From positions 3,699,001 through 3,763,000 of the forward strand of contig NZ_CP077085.1 of the NCBI RefSeq assembly GCF_014268455.2: a stretch of DNA of 64,000 bases, given 5' to 3'. This DNA is from Pseudomonas shahriarae. GTDB lineage: Bacteria > Pseudomonadota > Gammaproteobacteria > Pseudomonadales > Pseudomonadaceae. Positions 1 to 12,563 of this stretch are shown piece after piece. Under the pieces are notes generated by a model, which made no database searches, had not been told where the DNA came from, and saw only the letters and a program-made list of their open reading frames with translations. The position numbers and the translations under genes were made by a program. Position 1 is the stretch's first letter. Each line of letters opens with the position of its first letter.

Positions 1-491
1 CCGCCCTCGTCGTCCTGCATATCCTGCTCACCCTCGGAATGATCGCCATGCCCTGGCACTTTCGAGATGCCATGGGCGATGTAGTTGACGACATCAATGC
101 GCGCCACGCTCTGCTGCTTGAGCAGGAACACGGCCTGGCTTTCCTGTTCGCTGAAGATGGCAACCAAGACATTGGCGCCCGTCACTTCGCGCTTGCCGGA
201 GCTCTGCACGTGGAAGACAGCACGCTGCAACACCCGCTGGAAGCCCAGGGTTGGCTGGGTCTCACGGTCCTCGTCATGCACAGGGATCAGTGGCGTGGTG
301 GAGTCGATGAACTCCTGCAGGTCATGCTTGAGTTTGTCGAGGTTGGCGCCGCACGCACGCAGAACGGTGGCGGCAGCTTCGTTATCCAAAAGTGCCAGCA
401 GCAGGTGTTCGACGGTCATGAATTCATGACGCTTCGAACGGGCCTCCTTGAAGGCAAGATTGAGGGTGACTTCGAGCTCGCGGTTTAACAT
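1..491 (-). CDS. clpA: ATP-dependent Clp protease ATP-binding subunit ClpA (N-terminal part, runs off left edge)
   Basis: ClpA is the Hsp100 AAA+ unfoldase that feeds substrates, including N-end-rule proteins handed over by ClpS, into the ClpP protease in the cytoplasm. Only the first 163 codons are present. They begin MLNRELEVTLNLAFKEA and make up the ClpA N-domain (two Clp repeats), including the stretch RHEFMTVEHLLLALL. The AAA+ modules lie beyond the window. The start is the ATG at 489-491 (minus strand), preceded by GAGG (GAGGTGAAGCT). It lies 29 bp downstream of clpS in the same direction, the usual clpS-clpA pair. Identification is firm from the N-terminal sequence and context. Confidence 0.95.
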   Translation of the reverse strand, partial: MLNRELEVTLNLAFKEARSKRHEFMTVEHLLLALLDNEAAATVLRACGANLDKLKHDLQEFIDSTTPLIPVHDEDRETQPTLGFQRVLQRAVFHVQSSGKREVTGANVLVAIFSEQESQAVFLLKQQSVARIDVVNYIAHGISKVPGHGDHSEGEQDMQDDEG

Positions 492-520
492 AGCTTCACC
501 TCATACCCAAGTGGTCGGAG

Positions 521-889
521 TTAACCGTCCTTCTCGATTTCACAGAGTAGCGGATGCTGGCTTTCCCTGGCGTACTGGTTGACCTGCATGGCCTTGGTCT
601 CGGCGATGTCGCGGGTAAACACTCCACATACTGCCCGTCCTTCTGTGTGAACGGCCAGCATTACCTTGGTCGCCAACTCGCGGTTCAGATTAAAAAACAC
701 CTCGAGTACTTCGACGACGAAATCCATCGGCGTGTAGTCATCATTGAACAAAACCACCTTGTACATCGGCGGCGCCTGTAAAGCAGGCTTGGCCTCTTGA
801 ACAGCGATGCCTGCAGAACCGTCATCGTCTTCTAGATGATCCGGGCGATCCTGATTGAATGTTAGTCGAATCTGGCTGAATGCATGCAT
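521..889 (-). CDS. clpS: ATP-dependent Clp protease adaptor ClpS
   Basis: ClpS is the N-recognin adaptor that binds proteins with bulky hydrophobic N-terminal residues and delivers them to ClpAP. The 122-residue product has a disordered N-terminal tail (about residues 1-38) followed by the ClpS core. The N-degron pocket motif [10 protein letters not shown] has Asn49, Asp50 and Asp51, and the pocket histidine is in HTEG (His81). The C-terminus reads [11 protein letters not shown], typical of pseudomonads. It is slightly longer than the E. coli protein (106 aa) because of the tail. It sits just upstream of clpA on the same strand and is divergent from cspD. Confidence 0.96.
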   Translation of the reverse strand: MHAFSQIRLTFNQDRPDHLEDDDGSAGIAVQEAKPALQAPPMYKVVLFNDDYTPMDFVVEVLEVFFNLNRELATKVMLAVHTEGRAVCGVFTRDIAETKAMQVNQYARESQHPLLCEIEKDG

Positions 890-968
890 GAAAGAAAGGT
901 TCGTCTGTTGTGCATTTACAGTGATGGGGGCGACCTGTCAGAAATTCAACTCCGACCGACTGGTCACC

Positions 969-996
969 TTGACTATCGGCAAAACGGTGTTACAAC
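969..996 (+). promoter_or_regulatory. Candidate sigma-70 promoter for cspD
   Basis: TTGACT (969-974), a 16-bp spacer and TACAAC (991-996) match the sigma-70 -35/-10 pattern reasonably well. They lie about 110 nt upstream of the chosen cspD start, which would leave the long 5' leader common in cold-shock genes. This is based on pattern only. The 223-bp gap between clpS and cspD must also hold the leftward clpS promoter, which I could not place. Confidence 0.35.
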
Positions 997-1112
997 CAAT
1001 AGAACCCACAGTGGGTAAAAAAGGTCCGCGCAGTCAACCTTATTTATTCGGGTTAGGACGGATAAACTGGATGATACTCCAGTGATGGAGTCTGGTGCAG
1101 AGGGATATGGGT

Positions 1113-1403
1113 ATGTCTGGCGTCAAGATCAGTGGCAAGGTCAAATGGTTCAACAATGCCAAGGGCTACGGCTTCATTAACGAAGACGGCAAAGAGGATG
1201 ATCTTTTTGCGCATTACTCGGCGATCACGATGGACGGATACAAGACCCTTAAAGCGGGTCAATTAGTATCCTTTGAAATCGTCCAGGGGCCCAAGGGCCT
1301 GCATGCTGTCGCCATCTGCGCAGTCGAGCCTGGAAAAACCAACGAAGACAGGCACGACAAGGCAGATAAATCCGCTCATTCGAAAAAGAAACAAACGGCC
1401 TGA
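1113..1403 (+). CDS. cspD: Cold-shock-domain protein CspD
   Basis: A 96-residue protein with one cold-shock domain. RNP1 is KGYGFI (residues 17-22) and RNP2 is LFAHY (31-35). A Lys/His-rich hydrophilic tail follows (residues ~72-96). CspD-type proteins bind single-stranded nucleic acid; in E. coli CspD is induced in stationary phase and inhibits replication. The start chosen is ATG 1113, because AGAGGG lies 7 nt upstream. The in-frame GTG 1095 and ATG 1107 have poorer spacing. Neighbouring clpS-clpA on the opposite strand is the conserved gammaproteobacterial arrangement and supports cspD over other csp paralogues. Confidence 0.88.
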   Translation: MSGVKISGKVKWFNNAKGYGFINEDGKEDDLFAHYSAITMDGYKTLKAGQLVSFEIVQGPKGLHAVAICAVEPGKTNEDRHDKADKSAHSKKKQTA

Positions 1404-1430
1404 TCCGCCACCGAGCAGATACCACGCATA

Positions 1431-1469
1431 AAAAAACGGCCATCCCGAGCAATCAGGATGGCCGTTTTT
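1431..1469. terminator. Bidirectional rho-independent terminator between cspD and icd
   Basis: A 15-bp inverted repeat (arms built on AAAACGGCCATCC and GGATGGCCGTTTT) with a short loop is flanked by A and T runs. It can stop transcription from both convergent genes. Confidence 0.9.
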
Positions 1470-1482
1470 CATAGCCTTCGAC

Positions 1483-2739
1483 TTACATATGCGAAATCAA
1501 CGCATCGCCGAAGCCCGACGACGACACCAGCTTGGCGCCGTCCATCAGGCGCTCGAAGTCATAGGTCACGGTCTTGGCCGAAATCGCCCCGTTGGTGCCC
1601 TTGATGATCAAGTCGGCCGCCTCGGTCCAGCCCATATGGCGCAGCATCATTTCCGCCGACAGAATCAGCGAGCCCGGGTTGACCTGGTCCTTGCCCGCGT
1701 ATTTAGGCGCAGTACCGTGGGTGGCTTCAAACATCGCCACGGTGTCGGACAGGTTGGCACCCGGTGCAATACCGATACCGCCCACTTCTGCCGCCAGGGC
1801 ATCGGAGAGGTAGTCACCATTGAGGTTCAGGGTGGCGATCACGTCATATTCGGCCGGGCGCAGCAGGATCTGCTGGAGCATGGCGTCGGCAATCGCATCC
1901 TTGACCACCACATTGCGGCCGGTGCGCGGGTTCTTGAACTGCATCCACGGCCCGCCATCGAGCAGGGTCGCGCCGAACTCTTCGGCCGCCACTTCGTAGG
2001 CCCACTCCTTGAAGGCACCTTCGGTGAACTTCATGATGTTGCCTTTGTGCACGATGGTCAGCGACTCACGGTCGTTATCCACTACATATTGCAGGGCCTT
2101 GCGCGCCAGGCGCTTGGTGCCCTCTTTGGAAACCGGCTTGATGCCAATCCCGCAATCCTGGTCGAAACGGATCTTGGTGACACCCATTTCCTCTTTGAGG
2201 AACTTGATGACCTTGGTTGCTTCGGGCGAACCGGCCTTCCACTCGATACCGGCGTAAATATCTTCGGAGTTCTCACGGAAGATAGTCATGTCCACATCGC
2301 CTGGCTTCTTGACCGGGCTTGGCACACCTTCGAACCAACGCACCGGACGCAGACAGACATACAGGTCCAGCTGCTGGCGCAGGGCAACGTTCAGCGAGCG
2401 GATACCGCCACCGACCGGCGTGGTCAGCGGACCCTTGATGGAAACCACGTAGTCCTTGACCGCATCCAGGGTTTCCTGGGGCAGCCAGGTGTCCTGGTCG
2501 TAAACTTGAGTCGCCTTCTCGCCGGCATACACCTCCATCCAGGAGATTTTGCGCTTGCCGCCGTAAGCCTTGTTAACAGCTGCATCGACCACCTTGATCA
2601 TCACCGGGCTGATGTCGACGCCAATACCGTCACCTTCGATGAAGGGAATGATCGGGTTGTCAGGAACATTGAGAGAATGGTCTGCGTTGACGGTGATTTT
2701 GTCGCCGACTGCCGGAACCTGAATCTTCTTGTATCCCAT
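1483..2739 (-). CDS. icd: NADP-dependent isocitrate dehydrogenase, homodimeric type
   Basis: Oxidatively decarboxylates isocitrate to 2-oxoglutarate with NADP+ in the TCA cycle. The 418-residue product starts [10 protein letters not shown], with GGAG about 6 nt before the ATG at 2737-2739; a longer in-frame reading exists but has no good ribosome site. The active-site loop [13 protein letters not shown] carries Ser115, equivalent to the serine phosphorylated by AceK in E. coli. The substrate arginines (RPVRW) and the ENSEDIYAG and LNGDYLSDA blocks are also present. Length matches E. coli Icd (416). It is divergent from idh, which encodes the unrelated monomeric isoenzyme, so this locus supplies both NADP-IDH types. 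Phosphorylation control against AceA is likely but inferred. Confidence 0.97.
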   Translation of the reverse strand: MGYKKIQVPAVGDKITVNADHSLNVPDNPIIPFIEGDGIGVDISPVMIKVVDAAVNKAYGGKRKISWMEVYAGEKATQVYDQDTWLPQETLDAVKDYVVSIKGPLTTPVGGGIRSLNVALRQQLDLYVCLRPVRWFEGVPSPVKKPGDVDMTIFRENSEDIYAGIEWKAGSPEATKVIKFLKEEMGVTKIRFDQDCGIGIKPVSKEGTKRLARKALQYVVDNDRESLTIVHKGNIMKFTEGAFKEWAYEVAAEEFGATLLDGGPWMQFKNPRTGRNVVVKDAIADAMLQQILLRPAEYDVIATLNLNGDYLSDALAAEVGGIGIAPGANLSDTVAMFEATHGTAPKYAGKDQVNPGSLILSAEMMLRHMGWTEAADLIIKGTNGAISAKTVTYDFERLMDGAKLVSSSGFGDALISHM

Positions 2740-5460
<2,721 letters not shown>

Positions 5461-5480
5461 TGCTGTAGGGCGACATCACA

Positions 5481-5510
5481 AACCCCGGCCATGTGCCGGG
5501 GTTTGTCTTT
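5481..5510 (+). terminator. Rho-independent terminator of idh
   Basis: A perfect 9-bp stem AACCCCGGC / GCCGGGGTT with a 5-nt loop is followed by a T-rich tail (TTGTCTTT), 20 bp after the idh stop. Confidence 0.85.
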
Positions 5511-5547
5511 GTGTCCAACACCGCTTTAATGAAAAAACCCGAGCAAA

Positions 5548-5638
5548 TGTGGGAGCTGGCTTGCCTGCGATAGCAGTCTGCCAGTCGGTACAGATGTAGC
5601 CGAGCCACCGCCATCGCAGGCAAGCCAGCTCCCACACT
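5548..5638. repeat. REPIN (inverted REP doublet)
   Basis: Two inverted REP copies, starting GTGGGAGCTGGCTTGCCTGCGA and ending with its reverse complement, are separated by a unique loop. This is the REPIN architecture mobilised by RAYT transposases in P. fluorescens. It lies between idh and nudJ. Confidence 0.9.
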
Positions 5639-5672
5639 GATTAGGCCCAACCCCACCGAATTCGAGGCCGCT

Positions 5673-6119
5673 ATGACCTGGCAACCCCACATCACCGTCG
5701 CCACCATCGTCGAAGACAATGGCCGCTTCCTCATGGTCGAAGAGCTCAAGGGCGGCCGCACCGTGCTCAACCAGCCTGCCGGCCATCTCGACCCGCACGA
5801 AACCCTGACCGAAGCCGCCGTGCGCGAAACCCTCGAGGAAACCGGCTGGGACGTCGCAGCCACCGGCATCGTCGGCATCTATCTGTACACCGCTCCCAGC
5901 AATGGCGTGACCTACCAGCGCGTGTGCTTTGTCGCCAAGGCCTTGCAACACCACCCGGACTATCAACTGGACGAAGGCATCGTGCGCGCCCGCTGGCTGA
6001 CCCGTGACGAGTTGATGGCCTTGCGCGATGACTGGCGCAGCGAGCTGATCATGCGTTGTATTGACGATTATCTGGCCGGCCACTGCCACAGTCTCGAATT
6101 GATCCGTCCTTCTCTTTAG
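5673..6119 (+). CDS. nudJ: NUDIX hydrolase NudJ (phosphatase)
   Basis: A 148-residue NUDIX protein. The NUDIX box begins at Gly37 (GHLDPHE) and ends RETLEETGW (51-59), giving the full G-X5-E-X7-R-E-U-X-E-E-X-G-U pattern with its metal-binding glutamates. E. coli NudJ hydrolyses the thiamin precursor HMP-PP and nucleoside di/triphosphates. Assignment to NudJ relies on size (E. coli 153 aa) and on the conserved order nudJ-mnmA-hflD-purB, which is the same in E. coli. Substrate is therefore inferred from family. It is 59 bp upstream of mnmA. Confidence 0.88.
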   Translation: MTWQPHITVATIVEDNGRFLMVEELKGGRTVLNQPAGHLDPHETLTEAAVRETLEETGWDVAATGIVGIYLYTAPSNGVTYQRVCFVAKALQHHPDYQLDEGIVRARWLTRDELMALRDDWRSELIMRCIDDYLAGHCHSLELIRPSL

Positions 6120-6178
6120 CCTTGCGGGCTCGGGCCTGCTAGAATCGCGTCCTTTTTAAAGACACCCGTTGAAATCCT

Positions 6179-7303
6179 ATGCGTGATCCAGCCCCTTCTG
6201 ACACACAAAAGAAGCGCGTCATCGTCGGTATGTCCGGCGGCGTGGATTCTTCCGTTTCCGCCGTTCTGCTCATGGAGCAGGGTTATGAGGTGGAAGGCCT
6301 GTTCATGAAGAACTGGGAAGAAGACGATGGAACGGAATACTGCACCGCCATGGACGACCTGGCGGACGCCCAGGCCGTGTGCGACAAGATTGGCATCAAG
6401 CTGCACACCGCCAACTTCGCCGCCGAGTACTGGGACAATGTGTTCGAGCACTTCCTGGCCGAATACAAGGCCGGTCGCACGCCGAACCCGGACATCTTGT
6501 GCAACCGCGAAATCAAGTTCAAGGCGTTCCTCGACTACGCCATGATCCTCGGCGCCGACCTGATCGCCACTGGCCACTATGTGCGCCGTCGCGATGTTGA
6601 TGGCCGCACCGAATTGCTCAAGGGCCTGGACCCGAACAAGGACCAGAGCTACTTCCTGCACGCCGTCGGCGGTGAACAGATCGCCAAGACCCTGTTCCCG
6701 GTGGGCGAACTGGAAAAGCCCGAAGTACGCAAGATTGCCGAGAAACACGGCCTGGCCACCGCCAAGAAGAAGGATTCCACCGGGATCTGCTTTATCGGCG
6801 AACGCCGCTTCAGTGACTTCCTCAAGCAGTACCTGCCGGCGCAACCGGGCGAGATCAAGACCACCGAAGGCGAAGTCATCGGCCGTCACCACGGCCTGAT
6901 GTACCACACCATCGGCCAGCGCCAGGGCCTGGGTATTGGCGGCTTGAAGGACGCCGGTGAAGAGCCGTGGTACGTGCTGGTGAAGGATCTGCAACATAAC
7001 GTGCTGATCGTCGGCCAGGGCAACGAGCATCCCCTGCTGTTCTCCGGCGCGCTGCTGGCCTCGGAGATCTATTGGGTCAACCCGATCGACCTGAGCGCTC
7101 CGCGCCGCCTGACCGCCAAGGTGCGCTATCGCCAGAGCGACCAGCCCTGCACCCTGGAAAAAACCACCAATGGCTACCGTGCCACCTTCGATGACCCGCA
7201 ACGTGCGGTCACGCCCGGCCAGTCCGTAGTGTTCTACGACGGTGAGATCTGCCTGGGGGGCGGCGTGATTGAAGTCGCCGAACCCTGGAGCACCCCGGCA
7301 TGA
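6179..7303 (+). CDS. mnmA: tRNA-specific 2-thiouridylase MnmA
   Basis: Installs the 2-thio group on wobble U34 of tRNA-Lys, tRNA-Glu and tRNA-Gln, taking sulfur from the IscS/Tus relay. The 374-residue protein has the ATP PP-loop SGGVDSS (residues 19-25), the nucleophile cysteine in NPDILCN (Cys109) and the persulfide cysteine in STGICFIG (Cys205). GTEYC and the C-terminal beta-barrel region (KVRYRQ..., [14 protein letters not shown]) complete the family layout. The last codons overlap hflD by 4 nt (ATGA), so translation is probably coupled. Confidence 0.97.
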   Translation: MRDPAPSDTQKKRVIVGMSGGVDSSVSAVLLMEQGYEVEGLFMKNWEEDDGTEYCTAMDDLADAQAVCDKIGIKLHTANFAAEYWDNVFEHFLAEYKAGRTPNPDILCNREIKFKAFLDYAMILGADLIATGHYVRRRDVDGRTELLKGLDPNKDQSYFLHAVGGEQIAKTLFPVGELEKPEVRKIAEKHGLATAKKKDSTGICFIGERRFSDFLKQYLPAQPGEIKTTEGEVIGRHHGLMYHTIGQRQGLGIGGLKDAGEEPWYVLVKDLQHNVLIVGQGNEHPLLFSGALLASEIYWVNPIDLSAPRRLTAKVRYRQSDQPCTLEKTTNGYRATFDDPQRAVTPGQSVVFYDGEICLGGGVIEVAEPWSTPA

Positions 7304-7923
7304 GCCCGACCCAGGAGCAATTGACGGCATTGGGCGGCGTGTTTCTCGCCGCAGTGCTGGTGGACAAGATCGCCAAGACCGGCCAGGTCACCGAGGCCGG
7401 CCTGACCTGCATGCTCGGCAGCCTGCTGGTGGTCGACCCGAAGGACACCCTGGATGTGTACGGCGGCGACGACCTGAGCCTGCGTGAAGGTTATCGCGCG
7501 CTGATCGGCGCCCTCGAGCGCGACCCCAGCACCCTGCAACGCGAGCCGCTGCGCTATGCCTTGTCGATGCTCGGCCTTGAGCGGCAACTGGCCAAGCGCG
7601 ACGACCTGCTGGAAACCATCGGCAAGCGCCTGCCGCAGATCCAGTCCCAGGTCGAGCACTTCGGCCCGGCCCACGAGAACGTGATCGCCGCCTGTGGCGC
7701 TTTGTACCAGGACACCTTGAGCACCTTGCGCCAGCGGATCCAGGTCCACGGCGACATGCGCAACCTGCAACAGCCCAACAACGCCTCGAAAATCCGCGCC
7801 CTGCTGCTGGCCGGTATCCGTTCGGCGCGGTTGTGGCGGCAGTTGGGCGGTCATCGTTGGCAGTTGGTCATCAGCCGTCGCAAATTGCTCAAAGAGCTTT
7901 ACCCGTTGATGCGCAACGAATAA
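7300..7923 (+). CDS. hflD: High-frequency lysogenisation protein HflD homologue
   Basis: A 207-residue, mainly helical protein. E. coli HflD (213 aa) is membrane-associated and affects lambda CII. Its ordinary cellular role is unclear. Recognised from length, the segments [35 protein letters not shown] and [20 protein letters not shown], and its fixed place between mnmA and purB. It starts on the ATG overlapping the mnmA stop. There is no signal peptide or clear membrane span. Confidence 0.93.
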   Translation: MSPTQEQLTALGGVFLAAVLVDKIAKTGQVTEAGLTCMLGSLLVVDPKDTLDVYGGDDLSLREGYRALIGALERDPSTLQREPLRYALSMLGLERQLAKRDDLLETIGKRLPQIQSQVEHFGPAHENVIAACGALYQDTLSTLRQRIQVHGDMRNLQQPNNASKIRALLLAGIRSARLWRQLGGHRWQLVISRRKLLKELYPLMRNE

Positions 7924-7961
7924 GTCGCAGCCACGGGCTATTTTCAAGCCGTTACGCGTAA

Positions 7962-9419
<1,458 letters not shown>

Positions 9420-9439
9420 TTGCGGCTTGACCCCTTAAG

Positions 9440-9466
9440 ACGCCCGGCAGCGCCGGGCGTTTTTAT
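9440..9466 (+). terminator. Rho-independent terminator of purB
   Basis: A perfect 9-bp GC-rich stem ACGCCCGGC / GCCGGGCGT with a 3-nt loop is followed by TTTTT, 20 bp after the purB stop. Confidence 0.92.
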
Positions 9467-9503
9467 TCCCGTCTGAAAAGTGCTTTTTTTCAATAGGTTA
9501 CAC

Positions 9504-10673
9504 ATGAATCCTGATATTCCTCTTCAACTTCTGGGCGGCATCACGGCACGGGAATTCCTGCGCGACTACTGGCAGAAAAAACCACTGCTGATCCGCCAGG
9601 CCATCCCTGATTTCGAAAGCCCGATCGACGCCGACGAACTGGCCGGCCTGGCGCTGGAAGAAGAAGTCGAGTCGCGCCTGGTGATCGAGCACGGCGAGCG
9701 CCCGTGGGAGCTGCGTCGCGGCCCATTTGCCGAAGATGCCTTCAGCACCCTGCCCGAGCGCGAGTGGACCCTGCTGGTGCAGGCGGTCGACCAGTTCGTA
9801 CCGGAAGTGGCCGAGCTGCTGGAGCAGTTCCGCTTCCTGCCAAGCTGGCGCATCGACGACGTGATGATCAGCTTTGCCGCCCCTGGTGGCAGCGTAGGCC
9901 CGCACTTCGATAACTACGATGTGTTCCTGCTGCAGGCCCAAGGCAAGCGCAACTGGAAGATCGGCCAGATGTGCAACTCGGAGAGCCCGCTGCTGCAACA
10001 CGCCGACCTGCGCATCCTCGCCGAATTCGAAGAGAGCGCCGAATGGGTGCTGGAGCCTGGCGACATGCTCTACCTGCCGCCGCGCCTGGCGCACTTCGGC
10101 ATCGCCGAAGATGACTGCATGACCTACTCGGTCGGCTTCCGCGCACCGAGCGCCGCCGAAGTGCTGACCCACTTCACCGACTTCCTCAGCCAGTACCTGA
10201 CGGATGAAGAGCGCTACACCGACGCCGATGTCCAGCCCGTCAGTGACCCGCACCAGATCCAGAGCGACGCCCTCGACCGCCTGAAAAGCCTGCTGGCCGA
10301 GCACATGAGCGACGAGCGCATGCTGCTGACCTGGTTCGGCCAATTCATGACCGAGCCGCGCTACCCGGAACTGGTCGCCGGCCCCGAAGAGCTGGCGCAG
10401 GATGAAGTGATCAGCAGCCTGGAAGACGGTGCAGTCCTGATCCGCAACCCGAGCGCGCGCCTGGCCTGGTCGGAAGTGGACGACGATGTATTGCTGTTCG
10501 CCAGCGGCCAGAGCCGTTACCTGCCGGGCAAACTGCGCGAACTGCTGAAGTTGATCTGCGCGGCCGACGCCCTGCACGTCGACAACCTGGGCCCGTGGCT
10601 GGTTGATGAAGATGGCCGCGACCTGCTGTGCGAACTGGTCAAGCAAGGAAGCCTGGGGTTTGCCGATGAATAA
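9504..10673 (+). CDS. roxA: JmjC/cupin ribosomal protein L16 arginine hydroxylase (RoxA/YcfD)
   Basis: A 2-oxoglutarate/Fe(II)-dependent oxygenase of the YcfD family, which hydroxylates an arginine of 50S protein L16 in E. coli. 389 residues (E. coli YcfD 373). The Fe(II) facial triad is visible as His134-x-Asp136 in GPHFDNYDVF and distal His197 in PPRLAHFG. A C-terminal winged-helix-like region follows. ATG 9504 is preceded by AATAGG. The E. coli homologue also lies in this chromosomal neighbourhood (mnmA-hflD-purB). The gene overlaps the next one by 8 nt. Confidence 0.88.
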   Translation: MNPDIPLQLLGGITAREFLRDYWQKKPLLIRQAIPDFESPIDADELAGLALEEEVESRLVIEHGERPWELRRGPFAEDAFSTLPEREWTLLVQAVDQFVPEVAELLEQFRFLPSWRIDDVMISFAAPGGSVGPHFDNYDVFLLQAQGKRNWKIGQMCNSESPLLQHADLRILAEFEESAEWVLEPGDMLYLPPRLAHFGIAEDDCMTYSVGFRAPSAAEVLTHFTDFLSQYLTDEERYTDADVQPVSDPHQIQSDALDRLKSLLAEHMSDERMLLTWFGQFMTEPRYPELVAGPEELAQDEVISSLEDGAVLIRNPSARLAWSEVDDDVLLFASGQSRYLPGKLRELLKLICAADALHVDNLGPWLVDEDGRDLLCELVKQGSLGFADE

Positions 10674-11088
10674 AATTCACGTAAGTGTCGCGGACTGGCA
10701 AAAGGATATCGCCGAGATTCGGCGCATTCGTGAAGCGGTATTTATCGCTGAACAATCGGTTCCACCTGAGCTGGAATGGGACGCAGACGACGCCGGGGCC
10801 ATGCATTTCCTCGCGTTCGAAGGCGACTTCCCCATTGGCACGGCGCGCCTGCTGCCCAGCGGCGAGATCGGTCGCGTGTCAGTCCTCAAGGACTGGCGCG
10901 GGCTGAAGGTCGGCGACAAACTGATGGAAGCGGTGATTGGCGAGGCCGAGAAACGCGGCCAGAGCCGGCAGTTCCTCAGTGCACAGGTGTATGCCGCGCC
11001 GTTCTATGAGCGGTTGGGGTTCAAGACCGTCAGCGGGGAATTCCTGGAAGTCGGGATTCCCCATGTTGATATGGAGCGCGAGGGCTGA
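10666..11088 (+). CDS. GNAT-family N-acetyltransferase (YjcF-like)
   Basis: A 140-residue single-domain GNAT protein. The N-terminal part (WQKDIAEIRRIREAVFIAEQ) and the acetyl-CoA binding segment around GRVSVLKDWRGLKVGDKLM (about residues 65-83) are typical of the YjcF/ElaA-like group. The C-terminal YAAPFYERLGF forms the usual last strands. Its substrate is unknown. The start ATG lies inside the last codons of roxA, so the two are translationally coupled, and it ends just before a REPIN and a terminator. Confidence 0.8.
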   Translation: MNKIHVSVADWQKDIAEIRRIREAVFIAEQSVPPELEWDADDAGAMHFLAFEGDFPIGTARLLPSGEIGRVSVLKDWRGLKVGDKLMEAVIGEAEKRGQSRQFLSAQVYAAPFYERLGFKTVSGEFLEVGIPHVDMEREG

Positions 11089-11105
11089 CTTTAGACCCAG
11101 TCGCT

Positions 11106-11193
11106 CCCTTCGCGAGCAAGCCCGCTCCCACACTTGATCGAGCTCGACCCCTGAAATGCGGTCAAAAGTGGGAGCGGGCTTGCTCGCGAAGGC
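11106..11193. repeat. REPIN (inverted REP doublet)
   Basis: CCTTCGCGAGCAAGCCCGCT...CCCACAC and its near-perfect inverted copy flank a ~34-nt unique loop. The subtype (TCGCGAGCAAGCCCGCTCCCAC) differs from the 5.5-kb REPIN. Confidence 0.88.
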
Positions 11194-11211
11194 GTCATTA
11201 GCAGCCCCCCA

Positions 11212-11247
11212 AAAAGGCCCTGCCATCCACCGATGCCAGGGCCTTTT
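11212..11247 (+). terminator. Rho-independent terminator of the roxA-GNAT unit
   Basis: Stem AAAAGGCCCTG / CAGGGCCTTTT with a ~14-nt loop ends in TTTT. The A-run on the other arm makes it usable in both directions. Confidence 0.85.
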
Positions 11248-11328
11248 GCCGTCTACGATTCAACTTACGCCCCGCCGGGCCGATAAACTGGCACCATCAA
11301 GCCCAAATGACTTGCAGAGATAACGGAC

Positions 11329-12054
11329 ATGTCCCTACGCACCCTAGTCGCCAGCCTGCTCATGGCCGTCAGCTTTTCGGCAATGGCAGCCACCGAAGTC
11401 GTACCCTTGAACAACCGCGCCAGCGCCGACCTGTTACCCGTGGCGCAGAATTTCATTGGCAAGGACGGCACTGTCAGCGCCTACGGCAATCAGTTGATCG
11501 TCAATGCCGAGCCCGACAAGATCCAGGCCCTGCGCGCCCTGCTCGCACAACTGGATACACCCTCCAAACGCTTGCTGATCACCGTCGACACCAACGAAAA
11601 CAATCAGCAGGCCAACCGCCAGGTCATCACCTACAGCACCGAAAGCCGTGACGGCGGGATCCAGCAGATCCAGGCCAGCGAAGGCGTGCCCGCACTGATC
11701 CAGGTCGGCCAGAGCGTGCCACTGACCACCACCCAGCCCGACGCCTATGGCCGCCCGCAAAACCAGACCCAGTACCGCAACGTCACCCAGGGCTTCTATG
11801 TCACCGCCAGCGTCACCGGCGAGACCGTGCACCTGAGCATCAGCACCAATCGTGACCGCATGAGCCAGGAGCGTCCCGATGTAGTGAACGTGCAAAGTAC
11901 CGACACAACCGTCAGCGGGCGCCTGGGTGAGTGGATCACGCTGGCCGGCATCAATCGCCAGACCCAGGCCGACAAACAGGGCGCGACCCGCACCTACTCG
12001 ACCCAGGGCCGGGATGACCTGACAGTGCGGGTCAAAGTCGACACCTTGAACTGA
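11329..12054 (+). CDS. Secreted short secretin-N-domain protein of unknown function
   Basis: A 241-residue exported protein. The signal peptide is about residues 1-20 (hydrophobic core LVASLLMAVSF, cleavage after AMA). Residues ~22-85 look like a secretin N-terminal (NolW-type) domain: VVPLNNRASADLLPVA ... DKIQALRALLAQLD. The rest resembles a shortened secretin homology region (EGVPALIQVGQSVPL, VTASVTGETVHLSIS, GEWITLAGI). It is far too short for a pore-forming secretin (usually over 400 aa) and no type II/III or pilus gene lies nearby, so it is probably a stand-alone periplasmic protein. Named by family only. Confidence 0.72.
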   Translation: MSLRTLVASLLMAVSFSAMAATEVVPLNNRASADLLPVAQNFIGKDGTVSAYGNQLIVNAEPDKIQALRALLAQLDTPSKRLLITVDTNENNQQANRQVITYSTESRDGGIQQIQASEGVPALIQVGQSVPLTTTQPDAYGRPQNQTQYRNVTQGFYVTASVTGETVHLSISTNRDRMSQERPDVVNVQSTDTTVSGRLGEWITLAGINRQTQADKQGATRTYSTQGRDDLTVRVKVDTLN

Positions 12055-12093
12055 AGCACCAAAAACTGACTGATTAGTCGTATTAGACCAAAG

Positions 12094-12121
12094 ATGTAGT
12101 GCCATAAAAAAAGCACTACAA
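12094..12121. promoter_or_regulatory. Probable RccR operator for aceA
   Basis: A perfect 8-bp palindrome TGTAGTGC / GCACTACA (12095-12102 and 12113-12120) is separated by a 10-nt A-rich spacer. RccR, the RpiR/HexR-like KDPG-responsive regulator of P. fluorescens, is known to bind a 28-bp pseudopalindrome at aceA whose half-sites resemble TGTAGT/ACTACA. The size, half-sites and target agree. It lies 443 nt before the aceA start, so the transcript would have a long leader or the site may act at a distance. The palindrome could alternatively act as a hairpin after the preceding gene. Confidence 0.7.
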
Positions 12122-12563
12122 AACATTTGACGATCCAAAAAAGCATGGGCATGATGGCCTCGCTCCCGCTAATCAGGGGCCCTGGCAAGGGCCTTCGGAT
12201 CGTCGCTCCAAGTTACCCACCTGAGCCGATTCGTGTCTGTACCGCCCACAAGGCGTGTTTGACGAGGTTGCGACTGGAACGAAGTTGTCCCGAGGGACGG
12301 AAGCTAACCAGGTAACCCGGCAACACACTGTTGGATCGTACAAAGGCCCACGACGCCCGAAGACTGTTCTCGGTTCGCCTCTACCTGCTCACTTTCTCCC
12401 TTGAGCCTATCGTTCATCCCGTCGCCTTCCCCGCCAAGCCCAACTTGACCGCCTAAGCTTCTGGTCAGCGAGCAGCCATAACCACGTACTGAATGCGTGG
12501 CTGGCAAAACGGAATTTTCAACCCAGTAGTTTTTCCACAAAAGACGCGACGAGGTTTTTCCCC
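12122..12563. other. Long aceA upstream region without a gene
   Basis: About 440 bp with no supportable coding sequence. It contains a GGCCCT/AGGGCC hairpin (12178-12193) and, at its end, GAGG 8 nt before the aceA ATG. The short open frames here lack ribosome sites and pseudomonad codon use. It is best read as promoter and leader sequence for aceA. Confidence 0.5.

Noticed and set aside
12127..12315. Small open frame in the aceA upstream region
   Set aside because: No ribosome site, atypical composition, and it overlaps the probable promoter/leader. No recognisable protein.
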